64,000 bases of DNA from Aliivibrio sp. S4MY1 (GCF_028765545.1 NZ_JARACP010000002.1:62001-126000), one strand, 5' to 3'; shown: positions 54,801 to 63,696, numbered from the stretch's first letter. A program made the numbers and translations. Notes: generated by a model from the sequence alone, not told the origin.

Positions 54801-56280
54801 TGAGGCTCAAATTACGTTAAATTATATCGATGCTGGGCAACTGCAACTCAATGCTAAATACGCAAAATCGTATAACCAAGATATTGAAGGCAGCGATCAA
54901 TTTGTCAGTTTTCCTGTTGGCTTAAGTGCGTCAGTAAGCGATAAAAACAATTCCAGTTCTAACAGTCTTTGTCAATCAGAAGACACGAATTGCTCTATTT
55001 TTGCTCATGCGGGTGAAGAGTTTAACTTAAACATTAAGGCTCACGCATGGGAGAAGGATAACGATATCAATTTAACTAATAATCCAGTAACTCCAAACTA
55101 TGCTCAAAATAATTTAATACTAGAGCACGCACTTATTGCACCAGCCCAAAATATTGGTGGCAATACAGGGAATTTATTGGTTAATACTTATGATCATGCT
55201 GCAAAACAAGGCAGCACAAATACGTTTAAGCAAAGTATTAGTGAGGTCGGTGTTTTTGATATATCTGTCACGCCACCACCCGGATATCTAGGCAGTAATG
55301 CATACCATATTAAAGCAGCGAATACGGGAACTATTGGTCGATTTATTCCGGCGTATTTTAGCTTATCTGCCGAGCAACCTACCATCAAAAATGCCTGTGG
55401 TGACTTTACTTACATGGGACAAACATTTGAGTTTGATACCTTACCAACATTAGAGTTAACGCCACTGTCTTACACTGGCGGTCGTTTACAAAACTACAGT
55501 ATCGGCCAATGGTGGCGCTATAACAAAGAGTGGGATTTTAGAACCTATTCAACTTCACCCTCCAATATTGAGGTGATAGACAGTGACTCACTCTCTATCC
55601 TTGGGCTACGCGCAGGCTTTGCTTCTTCTGGTAATGTCGTTAAATTGCCTCTACAGAATAAGGTACAACTGCAAAATGCCAAACTGCGTTATAACAAACC
55701 GTTTGATCCGATATCACCAACCAATGACACCATCACTTTAGCGCTTACTGCTGAAGACATCGAAGATCAAGATGGCGTTTGTTATAAGTTAAATGCCACA
55801 GGAAATTGCCTGGAGTATGACTTCCCTGCCACGCCAGAACACCGCCAAGAGTGGGGAAGAATAACAATGGAAGATGCCTATGGCTCAGAGTTAAATGCAC
55901 TTCAATCGAGAATCGAAACTGAATCTTATATTGGTGGCCGTTTCGTACGTAACAGCGACTCTTGTACAAAGCTTAGCTTGTCTGATTTTAGCTTTGATGT
56001 CGGTAAAGATCCAAATGCTCTTCCTGTAGGAAAGGGAACAACAGCTGCAAGTTTAACTAGTACCAATATAAATGATGGACTTACAAGCATGGACTTCACG
56101 GCACCTGGAAATGGAAATCAAGGGCAAGTTATTCCTACCTTGTCATTAGTTAACCTGCCTTGGCTACAGCAAGACCAAGACAACAATGATTCTTTTGAAA
56201 ATTTCATTAAAGCAACCATACATTTTGGGATTTATCGCGGAAGTGATCGTATTATATGGAGCCATGAACAAACCAACTAA
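51880..56280 (+). CDS. MshQ-like giant adhesin with LamG and lectin domains
   Basis: A 1466-residue exported protein (signal peptide to SAFA). After an N-terminal beta-helix-like part (to about 260) it shows a LamG/concanavalin-like domain (about 275-510, with KDSSGNGYDG and TVGAWINPSSYPS), an L-type lectin-like domain (about 515-775, with GNGADGLAIVFSDA and GGWLGIGLDEYGN), and a C-terminal DUF6701 region (about 850-1466) as in MshQ. The domains suggest sugar binding at a pilus tip. The ATG at 51880 overlaps the mshP stop; a GTG three bases earlier is less likely. Confidence 0.8.
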   Translation: MTKLFSRSLIISAFSLCLMPLSAFAFPTINPNTYFPGIAQGHSMKCSNPKQLTMYNDAKIEGTQGHSLDFCSSISHYELPDDSCDNGNGGYHQCSITGNNVPALPLPSFQLGNSKKDQTCDSGVLTLNNRKYRNITIRNTCDANIPTHSGTTYIHKLTLESTTITLNAGDYWVENLYMFGFANINVTGNARLFVKNDIELNNDAKITKTGNGSLFVVGYDDISLHDNSYIEGYVYANDKLTLNNQSHIDGRASSRSLFMEGDAYINKTLTPPPTLPSAALSLRLDEDSWNGSIGEVKDSSGNGYDGIAINNLVPQKGNPALPIDVAKMGTCGYGAFNKSQQQYIEVPNNNKLSNEDTITVGAWINPSSYPSSNHLNTIVSKNGNYEFHLNSYGQINWYWELKNSRYPMNLTTTQSIPKNQWSHVAIRYNAHDRNKASIFINGEKVKSITEDISPLKHLQVNNQPLQVGNDYDLTRTFNGLIDEVNVFDQALSDDQIEQLYELRHPCPDVVLPTCYEDNFNNGNLDSNWVTSSSSGSYIPKIINGRLQLTQARRAQSTASSYQYLYPALGNKIEVEFDYMAYGGNGADGLAIVFSDAEITPQAGAFGGPLGYGFKKNSEAVKPGFTGGWLGIGLDEYGNYSKEGGSKNHNSYSTAQSVVLRGSGQQYSGYNYIDGNKVTPDIDKNTGNSKTHRYRITIDSRSSNTANVTVERSVENKGSSPRFKKIIGPINMLSPQYNQDETPENFIMSLTGSTGQSYNTHEIDNFKVCALYSKPIGEQIDHFEFDHSGQGSTCDVSNVTLRACADASCSSLFTDEIDVTLNTSNLGADGYWLGGNNITMKNGIANLSIGKPTQGNVRLNVDSSSPSTKPFSNTLCSINGGSLNSQNCTINFKSEGLTVTVPDKLANKPVTATIKGCGNSFTGTKNIQLWSDYISPSKQNIIGSPSLYGLVNNSWNEIGKQEASPTTFTLNFVNNEAQITLNYIDAGQLQLNAKYAKSYNQDIEGSDQFVSFPVGLSASVSDKNNSSSNSLCQSEDTNCSIFAHAGEEFNLNIKAHAWEKDNDINLTNNPVTPNYAQNNLILEHALIAPAQNIGGNTGNLLVNTYDHAAKQGSTNTFKQSISEVGVFDISVTPPPGYLGSNAYHIKAANTGTIGRFIPAYFSLSAEQPTIKNACGDFTYMGQTFEFDTLPTLELTPLSYTGGRLQNYSIGQWWRYNKEWDFRTYSTSPSNIEVIDSDSLSILGLRAGFASSGNVVKLPLQNKVQLQNAKLRYNKPFDPISPTNDTITLALTAEDIEDQDGVCYKLNATGNCLEYDFPATPEHRQEWGRITMEDAYGSELNALQSRIETESYIGGRFVRNSDSCTKLSLSDFSFDVGKDPNALPVGKGTTAASLTSTNINDGLTSMDFTAPGNGNQGQVIPTLSLVNLPWLQQDQDNNDSFENFIKATIHFGIYRGSDRIIWSHEQTN

Positions 56281-56316
56281 GTTCATACAGCTAGCCATAA
56301 TGAATAAGGAAACATC

Positions 56317-57237
56317 ATGAAAGACGATTACAGCTACCCAATTGGAACAAAAGGCCAACCTTGGGGCGAAGCAGAAAAAGCAGCTTGGCTTGCAAGCATG
56401 ACAGTAAAACGTTCATACCAAGAAGAAGTAGCAACCAAAATTCATGCGCTTTCTGATCGCTTCGATGTCTCTCAATATGGTGCGCTATCGTATGACGAAA
56501 CACGCTTTCCATTGCTCTGCATTAAAACTCGCCAATGGGATAATGCTAAACCAACGCTATTAATTAGCGGTGGTGTTCATGGCTATGAAACTTCAGGCGT
56601 TCATGGCGCACTGCAATTTGTGGACACCAAAGCTGAGCATTACAGCCAATGGTTTAATATTGTCGTTGCCCCTTGTGTTAGCCCGTGGGGTTATGAAGTG
56701 ATTAATCGTTGGAACCCAACAGCGACCGATCCAAACCGCTCTTTTTATGCTGATAGCCCAGCAGAAGAATCCGCAGGATTAATGGCATTAGTTGCATCAC
56801 TTGGAACACCTATTTTTGCGCACATTGATCTGCATGAAACGACAGACAGTGATGAAACAGAATTTCGTCCTGCATTAGCTGCACGCGATGGCCTAGAATA
56901 TATTGAAGGTTACATTCCTGATGGTTTCTACACGGTAGGTGATACAGAAAAGCCAGCAACGGCATTTCAAACAGCAATCATTGATTCTGTTCGTACCGTG
57001 ACACACATTGCACCACCAGATGAGAATAACCAGATTATTGGCTCTGATGTGGTTCAAGAAGGCGTAATTGAATACCCAACAAAGAAACTAGGTCTATGCG
57101 CTGGTCTAACCGATGCAGATTTTGTATCGACAACAGAAGTGTACCCGGACAGCGACAAAGTAACTGCACAAGAGTGTAATGATGCACAAGTTGCCGCCAT
57201 TGTTGGTGGTATTGAGTATCTATTAGCCCAAAAGTAA
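56317..57237 (+). CDS. M14 family zinc carboxypeptidase-like protein
   Basis: A 306-residue cytoplasmic protein with the zinc-site pattern GGVHGYETSG (His and Glu ligands), the substrate arginine in DPNRSF and the third ligand in HIDLHETTD. The final catalytic glutamate is likely in GVIEYPT. This compact M14 type is common in gammaproteobacteria and probably cleaves amides or small peptides. Ribosome binding site AAGGAAAC. It lies 36 bp after the MshQ-like gene, but its function looks unrelated. Confidence 0.8.
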   Translation: MKDDYSYPIGTKGQPWGEAEKAAWLASMTVKRSYQEEVATKIHALSDRFDVSQYGALSYDETRFPLLCIKTRQWDNAKPTLLISGGVHGYETSGVHGALQFVDTKAEHYSQWFNIVVAPCVSPWGYEVINRWNPTATDPNRSFYADSPAEESAGLMALVASLGTPIFAHIDLHETTDSDETEFRPALAARDGLEYIEGYIPDGFYTVGDTEKPATAFQTAIIDSVRTVTHIAPPDENNQIIGSDVVQEGVIEYPTKKLGLCAGLTDADFVSTTEVYPDSDKVTAQECNDAQVAAIVGGIEYLLAQK

Positions 57238-57259
57238 TAATCTTCCCTCCTAGTTTAGC

Positions 57260-57310
57260 AAATAGATGATTCGGATCAAAAAGGACACCTTTTGAATGAT
57301 TCATCTATTT
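57260..57310. repeat. Long compound hairpin
   Basis: AAATAGATGA and TCATCTATTT are perfect 10-bp arms; inside, TCAAAAAGG pairs with CCTTTTGA with one bulge. It follows the M14 gene and may end its transcript or be an intergenic repeat. No T-run follows. Confidence 0.55.
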
Positions 57311-57501
57311 CCTATCAGAATATCGTACACTTAGTAATCACAAGAAAATTAATATATAGAATTATTAATAAATTGTAATACATCCCACTAAAAAACACCC
57401 TTACTTACAATATTTATACGATGTAAAAATAAAAAATTCGTATTTTGTTACATTCTCTTAATGGTAAAATGCTTTAAGTAATTATCTAAAAGAGAATCCT
57501 T

Positions 57502-58977
57502 ATGTGGAACAAATTAAATAAGTCCATGATGTTTTGCCAAATGATGTTTGGCTTATCATTTTATGGCGTAATGGTTATATTAACTCGCTTTTTCTTAGAA
57601 GAACTAAACTACAGCGAAGCTGATACCATGATGGTAGTCGGTGCATTTTCATCAATAGGCCCTTTGTTTGCTATCGCCGGTGGCTTTATTGCCGATAAAT
57701 TTTTAGGCGCTTACCGCTCATTAACCATTAGCTACCTTGGTTTCTCTGTGGGTTACGCTTTACTTGTCTTAGGCTCATACACCACCAATGTTCCAATGGC
57801 ATTATGCGGTATTGCATTAGCAAGTTACGGCCGTGGTTTAATGTCTCCTTCTTATCCAAGTCTTTATAAGCGCACCTTTGATACCCAAGAACATTTTGAA
57901 AACTGCTACCCTGTAAACTACTCAGTAAATAATGTAGGTGCACTATTGGGCCAGTACTTATTCCCTATGTTTGTACTAGTGCTTGGTTTCCACGGAAGCT
58001 TCATGTTATCTGCTATTCTTGCTTTCTTTGCATTAGCGACATTAGTGATTTTCCGTAAATCACTATTAACAGTTGGTGCGGATATTGACCAGCAACCAGT
58101 AAGCTCTAAAAAGTGGGCTGCATTTTTAGTTACCTCTACTGCTATGATTGCATTGGTATTCTTCATGTTCTCAAATATGGACATTGGCCAAAACATTGTT
58201 TACGCCATTGGCCTTGCCGCTATTGGTTACTTCATTTTCTTGATGATCAAATCTGAGAAATCAGACGCATTAAAAATGGGGACTATCCTTATTGTTACAG
58301 CACTGACCACTGCTTTCTTTGTTTACTACGGTCAAATGATGACATCAATGACCATGGTAACCATCAATACGATGCGTGGTGACCTATTCAACCTAATCCC
58401 TATCGCACCAGAAGCGTCAATGGCGATGAATCCATTATGGTGTATTGTCGCTGGCCCAATCATTGCGATGACATTTTCTGCGCTTGAGAAACGTGATATT
58501 CATTTCTCAACAGCAACTAAAATTGGATTTGCCTTCATTCTAACAGCGATTGCTTTTGGTATTTTAACCATGGCGGTAATGAGCGTGGGCGAAGATGTAA
58601 TCATTCGTCCTGAAGTGTTCCTATTAATTCACTTCTTCCAAGCGTTTGCTGAAGTTATCGTAGGCAGCTTAGTGGTTGCATTCATCCTGTCTGTAGCACC
58701 AAAACACATCGAAGGCTTTTCTGTCAGTCTATTCTCTGTTGCGATGGCGTTAAGTGGCATTATTGGTGCGGTATTCTCAACCTCTATCGCTCAAGAAAAA
58801 GGTCAAGTGATCACTCAAGAGTTTGTGCAAACGGTTTATGGCGGTTATTTCCAACTATTAACCATTCTAGCGGTTGTAATGGTTGCTGTTGCTTTTATTG
58901 CTTCATTCATTATTCGTAAGATGCTTGAAAGTAGCAAACATGCTGAAACAGCAGAACTAAAAGAACAAGAAGTATAA
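57502..58977 (+). CDS. POT/PTR2-like transporter, divergent member
   Basis: A 491-residue inner membrane protein with 12-14 helices. FGLSFYGVMVILTRFFLEEL and GGFIADKFLGAYRSL correspond to family signatures, but the conserved proton-coupling ExxER of helix 1 is replaced by uncharged residues (FCQMMFG), so substrate or coupling may differ from DtpA-type carriers. The loop SYGRGLMSPSYPSLYKRTF matches the family's second motif. Ribosome binding site weak. Monocistronic with a strong terminator. Confidence 0.75.
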   Translation: MWNKLNKSMMFCQMMFGLSFYGVMVILTRFFLEELNYSEADTMMVVGAFSSIGPLFAIAGGFIADKFLGAYRSLTISYLGFSVGYALLVLGSYTTNVPMALCGIALASYGRGLMSPSYPSLYKRTFDTQEHFENCYPVNYSVNNVGALLGQYLFPMFVLVLGFHGSFMLSAILAFFALATLVIFRKSLLTVGADIDQQPVSSKKWAAFLVTSTAMIALVFFMFSNMDIGQNIVYAIGLAAIGYFIFLMIKSEKSDALKMGTILIVTALTTAFFVYYGQMMTSMTMVTINTMRGDLFNLIPIAPEASMAMNPLWCIVAGPIIAMTFSALEKRDIHFSTATKIGFAFILTAIAFGILTMAVMSVGEDVIIRPEVFLLIHFFQAFAEVIVGSLVVAFILSVAPKHIEGFSVSLFSVAMALSGIIGAVFSTSIAQEKGQVITQEFVQTVYGGYFQLLTILAVVMVAVAFIASFIIRKMLESSKHAETAELKEQEV

Positions 58978-59001
58978 TCTCACCTCTTTTTGAATATTAT
59001 G

Positions 59002-59037
59002 GCCTTACTCTGTTCTTTAATAGAGTAAGGCTTTTTT
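59002..59037 (+). terminator. Rho-independent terminator
   Basis: GCCTTACTCT and AGAGTAAGGC with six T following; lies between the converging transporter and hybrid kinase genes. Confidence 0.9.
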
Positions 59038-59045
59038 ATATCGAG

Positions 59046-60782
59046 CTACCTATTCAACAATTGCGGGCCCCATCGTTTCAACATTGCTTGAAGTTCTTTT
59101 AATTTATAAGGCTTATTCAACGCATCGTCCATTCCTGCTGTAATACACTGCTCTACTTCCATCGACGTCGTCCCCGCTGTAAGCGCAATGATCGGCTTAT
59201 TATACCCGCTATCTCTTAATTGTTTTGTCGCTTCAAAGCCATCCATTATTGGCATCCGACAATCCATAAATATAACATCAACTTCATTCTTATTTAAAAA
59301 ATCAATCGCTTGCTGACCATTATCGGCAAACTCAGGAATAATTCCGATTTTGGCTAACATCATCTTTAAAATCGTCTGATTCATCTTAATATCTTCTACT
59401 GCCAAAATAGAAAGTTGCTCAATTGAAAAAGAAGAACCAACCTCGTTATCATTAATCCCTTCTTGAACCACTGACTCCTTCAGGGGGATTAATATCAAAA
59501 ATTCAGAGCCAACGCCTTCCTCACTTGAAAACGAAATATCCCCATGCATAACCGAGACCAAAAACTGACAAATAGATAATCCAAGACCAGTCCCTTCAAA
59601 CTGCCTGTTGCTCGAATTATCCACCTGAATAAAAGGATCAAAAAGACTCGTTTGCTTATCTTTAGGGATACCACACCCAGTATCTGAAACAATTATCTGT
59701 AAAGAATTATCAACCCAAGCAACCGTTAAGATTATCTTTCCTTCTTTGGTAAATTTAATCGCATTACCAATTAGATTTACAATAATTTGTTGAATTCGAT
59801 CTATATCACCTTGCAACATTTCAGGGAGATTTGGAGTCACATTTACTTCAAAGGCCAGTCTTTTTTCTTCAATTTGGCGAGTGAAAATTTTCTGAATAGT
59901 CGATATAAGTCGGCTTGATGCAAAGTTGTCCACTTTAAGATCTAACATTCCAGCACTCATTTTACTGAAATCAAGTAAGTCATTAATAATAACTCTAAGC
60001 ATCTCACCAGACTGATGTACTGTCTCAAGCAAAGTGCGCTGATATGGGGTAATAACGGTATCTTCCATTAACTCTGCTGACCCTAGCAATCCATTAAGCG
60101 GTGTTCTTAGTTCATGGTTTATCATGGCAACAAAGTCACGAGTTGCTTGTTCTGATTTCTCTGCTCTTTGCTTCTCTTTAAGAGTTTCCTCTAATAATTT
60201 TTGCCTTTCAAAAGCGGCACTGAGCATCTCTGAAAACAAACCAAACTGATTCTCAATGGTGTCATACCATGTAGAGCTAGGAGGCAGAGTAAACATAACT
60301 TGCAACGATCCACATTGCACATCATCTTGATGAAGGTAAACAATCAACTGAGTACACTCGGCATTCCAATCTAAAGAGTGCTTAGATACAGTGAAATCAC
60401 TAAATTGAATGCTATTATCGGTATAGAAAACACTAATATCATGCTCTTGCGTCACTAGGCTTGAAGAGAGATGAATTGCTTGTATTGGCTCAATATTAAC
60501 GAGATCTTCAAGTAACTCTTTCAATAGGCCTTTGGTTAATTTTTCTTGCAGTAATCGCTGGCTATACTCCAAAAAAAGAGCCTCAAGATAGCTTTTAAAT
60601 TTTAATAGAACTACATCATTTTCTGCCTGCTTTTGCACCATAAGTAACGTATCTTCAACCAACTTTTTGGCGCTATAAAGCTCATTACTTTTCTTTTCAA
60701 GTAAGGTTTCTGCGGCTTTACGAGCTTGCTTTTCTCTCTGAATTTTCCGATTTAACAGCTCTATCATTTTCTCGCTATCCAT
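59046..60782 (-). CDS. hahK: H-NOX-associated hybrid histidine kinase HahK
   Basis: A 578-residue cytoplasmic kinase. An N-terminal coiled coil and sensor-like region (1-210) has no membrane helix; the kinase has H223 in FVAMINHELRTPLNG, the N-box LIGNAIKFTKEG and G-boxes DTGCGIP and GTGLGLSIC; the C-terminal receiver has D507 in VIFMDCRMP. It lies 19 bp after the H-NOX gene, whose NO-bound form is known to inhibit such kinases in Vibrio and Shewanella. In V. fischeri the NO/H-NOX system affects hemin uptake and squid colonisation. Ribosome binding site GGAGAT. Confidence 0.9.
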   Translation of the reverse strand: MDSEKMIELLNRKIQREKQARKAAETLLEKKSNELYSAKKLVEDTLLMVQKQAENDVVLLKFKSYLEALFLEYSQRLLQEKLTKGLLKELLEDLVNIEPIQAIHLSSSLVTQEHDISVFYTDNSIQFSDFTVSKHSLDWNAECTQLIVYLHQDDVQCGSLQVMFTLPPSSTWYDTIENQFGLFSEMLSAAFERQKLLEETLKEKQRAEKSEQATRDFVAMINHELRTPLNGLLGSAELMEDTVITPYQRTLLETVHQSGEMLRVIINDLLDFSKMSAGMLDLKVDNFASSRLISTIQKIFTRQIEEKRLAFEVNVTPNLPEMLQGDIDRIQQIIVNLIGNAIKFTKEGKIILTVAWVDNSLQIIVSDTGCGIPKDKQTSLFDPFIQVDNSSNRQFEGTGLGLSICQFLVSVMHGDISFSSEEGVGSEFLILIPLKESVVQEGINDNEVGSSFSIEQLSILAVEDIKMNQTILKMMLAKIGIIPEFADNGQQAIDFLNKNEVDVIFMDCRMPIMDGFEATKQLRDSGYNKPIIALTAGTTSMEVEQCITAGMDDALNKPYKLKELQAMLKRWGPQLLNR

Positions 60783-60801
60783 CTTTATCTCCTTAATGAA
60801 A

Positions 60802-61335
60802 TTACACTTTCAATAAAGTAAAACGAACTTGAGAACCATCTTGCTGTATCGCTTGCATATGAATATCTATATTTTCATTGAAGTGCTCAGCACACCCTTG
60901 GATCAATCCAAAACACACATTAGAAAAACAGCGTGCAGAAATGTAATCCATCACCATTTCTGATTCCGTATTAGAGATAAAAACAAACTCTGGCGGGCTT
61001 GCTTGTGCATACAACTTCTTCACTTCAAGATGAATATAACTTTCTACTTGTTTAATAAAATCAAACGTATTGGACGACTTACCTTCCAAACTTGGCATAC
61101 TGTTATAAAGAGTAAGAAAAACAGACTTTCCATACACTTGTTGTAAATCTTCAATACTAATATTGGTTAATTTGCTTAATGACACAATCAACTTAACTAA
61201 GTCTTTATGATCATAAGTACCGACAGCGGTATACACACCCTCATCACAGTTGTCATCCAGCATTTTCTGACAGACTTCTAAGCCAAAAGTATCTTCAACT
61301 AACTCTAAAAACTCTGAAAATATAATCCCTTTCAT
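60802..61335 (-). CDS. hnoX: H-NOX heme nitric oxide sensor
   Basis: A 177-residue heme protein. The proximal ligand is H102 in SYIHLEVKKLY, and the propionate-binding Y-x-S-x-R motif is Y131-S133-R135 in DYISARCF, at the same numbers as in the well-studied thermophilic H-NOX. Position 140 is Val, not the distal Tyr used to hold O2, so the protein should bind NO and exclude oxygen. Upstream partner of the hybrid kinase. Ribosome binding site AGGAT. Confidence 0.95.
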   Translation of the reverse strand: MKGIIFSEFLELVEDTFGLEVCQKMLDDNCDEGVYTAVGTYDHKDLVKLIVSLSKLTNISIEDLQQVYGKSVFLTLYNSMPSLEGKSSNTFDFIKQVESYIHLEVKKLYAQASPPEFVFISNTESEMVMDYISARCFSNVCFGLIQGCAEHFNENIDIHMQAIQQDGSQVRFTLLKV

Positions 61336-61575
61336 ATTTAATCCTATTTACAAACTAGCTTTATCTAAGTGTAGGAAGTAATAACTAAATAAGGTAGGTT
61401 TATCTTTGATTAGTAAACGGGAAATCAAACAGGATGTGATAACTACTCCTTCTCTTTTAAATGAATTTTCTGCTTCTGTTTCTACATTTATCAAAATAAA
61501 GACACGACATTTATCTTTGAGGCTATACACTAGTCTCAATATTTATAAAAAATTAGTATATAGAGCCCTCCTCTT

Positions 61576-62040
61576 ATGAAGTCAACACTTCCATTAATGT
61601 CATTACTTACTCTTCTTAGTGGTTGCCAGTTAGAAACCACTCTAGAACCAGTGGCTATTCAATGCAGTAACAATGAGTTCTTATTGTCATTACCAGAAGA
61701 CATTCCTGATTATCGTCACGCCATGGCTGAGTTTTCACAAATTGGTGGCGAAAACCCTCTTAATTCAATGAGTTTTGTCAGCCAATGCATACCTAAAACG
61801 TCTTTTAAAGACCTTGCCGAGAACAGCGCTAAAGAGATCTTATCTGCGAACTATAAAAGCGCAGGTCAAGTCGTTCATTTTAGAATTAAAAGCAATGTCG
61901 CGTACGTAGAGCTCGCCGCCCATACCAACCATTGGGCGGGCTCTTCCGCTGCACTGGCTGCGGTAGATCCTATAATTAAACGTAATCTGTTTTTAAACAG
62001 TAAAGTTGAAGACGTTATCGTTGGTGAAATTACCGACTAA
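61576..62040 (+). CDS. Small lipoprotein, unknown function
   Basis: A 154-residue protein with a lipoprotein signal ending at LLSGC (Cys17). The mature part has two cysteines (AIQCSNN and SQCIPK) that may pair, and a C-terminal strand-rich part. No family is recognised. It lies about 240 bp from the H-NOX gene, divergent from it, and is the first gene of a plus-strand run. Confidence 0.65.
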   Translation: MKSTLPLMSLLTLLSGCQLETTLEPVAIQCSNNEFLLSLPEDIPDYRHAMAEFSQIGGENPLNSMSFVSQCIPKTSFKDLAENSAKEILSANYKSAGQVVHFRIKSNVAYVELAAHTNHWAGSSAALAAVDPIIKRNLFLNSKVEDVIVGEITD

Positions 62041-62172
62041 TTTAGCTAGTACCTTCCTTTATTGATAATACTATGCATAAAAATCATAGAGTCTTTGAAA
62101 AATAGTCATTTGCCTCATAGGCAGCCTTTCTCTACTATGCGCGCTCTTCTTTTTTAACCCTAAGAGCGCAGC

Positions 62173-62355
62173 ATGTTTTCACAATCCATTTTCGCTCAAT
62201 TGGTCAGAATGAGTGTGTTATTAGTTTTATCCCTTATTGCCGTTCATAACTCACCTGCTTTGTTGAATTTATTAGCTCAACAAGCCGTAAATAGTGGATG
62301 CCACCAGCAAACAGGTCAAGACGATAGCCATCACCATTCTCATCATCACCATTAA
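62173..62355 (+). CDS. 60-residue histidine-rich membrane peptide
   Basis: One hydrophobic segment (VRMSVLLVLSLIAVHNSPALL) is followed by a short tail with one Cys and a terminal run HHHSHHHH after QDDS. Such tails bind Zn, Ni, Cu or Co. The gene ends 9 bp before the MFS transporter start, which implies joint transcription and perhaps a metal-related function. The ribosome binding site is weak. Confidence 0.6.
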   Translation: MFSQSIFAQLVRMSVLLVLSLIAVHNSPALLNLLAQQAVNSGCHQQTGQDDSHHHSHHHH

Positions 62356-62364
62356 GAGCACATT

Positions 62365-63573
62365 ATGAGTATTTTTCGTTTTCCACCACTAGTATGGCTT
62401 GGGATCGGGATTTTAATTATCAGTCTAGGGGTCAGACAATCATTCGGCATTTTCATGATGCCAATATCAGAGCACTTCCAAACAGGTCGTGAGTTTTTCA
62501 GTTTTGCTATTGCTCTACAAAACCTTTTGTTTGGTATTTTCCAACCATTTATAGGCATGGCATCTGACAAATGGGGATCTAAACGTATCATTATTATTGG
62601 GGCTATCGCTTATGCTGCAGGCCTTGCTTTAACGTCTATAGCAACTGAATCAAGTATGCTTTATGTCTCTCTTGGGGCATTAGTTGGCCTTGGATTAAGT
62701 GCGACAAGTTATGTGATCATTTTAGGCGCAGTGGCTAAAGTAGTACCTGCTGAGCACGCAGCCAAAGCCTTTGGCTTAACTACTGCCGCAGGTTCATTTG
62801 GTATGTTTGCCATGATCCCAGGCGCACAAACGTTATTGCATGACTTTAACTGGCAAATCGCGATGCAAGTATTTGCGATGTTATGTGCATTGATGGTGGC
62901 TTTTGCGCTATTTATGAAAACCGCAAAACCATCATCACAAGGCACGACAGTAGAAGACACTCAAACTCTAACAGAGGCATTAAAAGAAGCCTTTTCACAC
63001 AAGGGCTACTGGTTAATACACGCCGGTTTCTTTGTGTGTGGTTTTCATGTGATGTTTATTGCAACGCATTTACCGAGTTATTTGGCAGATAAAGACTTAC
63101 CCACTTCAAGCGCGGCAATGGCATTAGCTTATGTGGGTATTTTTAATATCTTTGGATCTTACTTTTGGGGGGTAATGGGTGACAAATTCAACAAGCGTCA
63201 TGTGATGTCTGCGTTGTATTTTGTCCGTACCATTGTGATTGGTGCATTCGTCACTTTACCGGTAACAGAACATACAGCGGCTATCTTTGGTGGTGCCATT
63301 GGTTTCTGTTGGTTAGGTACTGTGCCATTAACCTCTGGTTTAGTACGCCAAATCTTCGGGGCTCGCTATTTATCGACCTTGTATGGCTTAGTATTCTTTA
63401 CTCACCAAATTGGCAGCTTCTTAGGTGCTTGGGCTGGTGGTCGTATTTACGATTACTACGGGTCATATGAGCCAATCTGGTGGTCTACCGTTGTGCTTGC
63501 TTTCTGTGCTGCATTAATTCATTTGCCTATTAATGATAAGCCTGTAGAAAGACTAAGATTACAAACCGCTTAG
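62365..63573 (+). CDS. MFS transporter, monocarboxylate/oxalate-type
   Basis: A 402-residue protein with 12 helices. Helix 1 has GVRQSFGIFMMPISEHF, the loop 2-3 motif is GMASDKWGSKRIII (the MFS D-x-x-G-x-R/K-like motif A), and helix 5 has SFGMFAMIPGAQTLL. This resembles the OFA/MCT-like group importing or exporting small organic acids. It follows the histidine-rich peptide closely. Substrate unknown; a metal or metal-chelate role is possible through its neighbour. Confidence 0.8.
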   Translation: MSIFRFPPLVWLGIGILIISLGVRQSFGIFMMPISEHFQTGREFFSFAIALQNLLFGIFQPFIGMASDKWGSKRIIIIGAIAYAAGLALTSIATESSMLYVSLGALVGLGLSATSYVIILGAVAKVVPAEHAAKAFGLTTAAGSFGMFAMIPGAQTLLHDFNWQIAMQVFAMLCALMVAFALFMKTAKPSSQGTTVEDTQTLTEALKEAFSHKGYWLIHAGFFVCGFHVMFIATHLPSYLADKDLPTSSAAMALAYVGIFNIFGSYFWGVMGDKFNKRHVMSALYFVRTIVIGAFVTLPVTEHTAAIFGGAIGFCWLGTVPLTSGLVRQIFGARYLSTLYGLVFFTHQIGSFLGAWAGGRIYDYYGSYEPIWWSTVVLAFCAALIHLPINDKPVERLRLQTA

Positions 63574-63607
63574 ATACGCTTTAAGAACAAGTCAACGCTA
63601 TACAACA

Positions 63608-63640
63608 AAGTCGATACTCTTCATGTGTATCGGCTTTTTT
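63608..63640 (+). terminator. Rho-independent terminator after the MFS gene
   Basis: AAGTCGATAC pairs with GTATCGGCTT with one wobble and is followed by a T-run. Confidence 0.8.
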
Positions 63641-63696
63641 CTGTCTGTTCACTTCAACGATTAATACAAGCGTTTAAATTTAGAGATCATTGGTTT

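Noticed and set aside
61348-61539. A 63-residue minus-strand frame upstream of the H-NOX gene
   Set aside because: No ribosome binding site, no recognisable features, and it occupies the promoter region of a well-defined operon.
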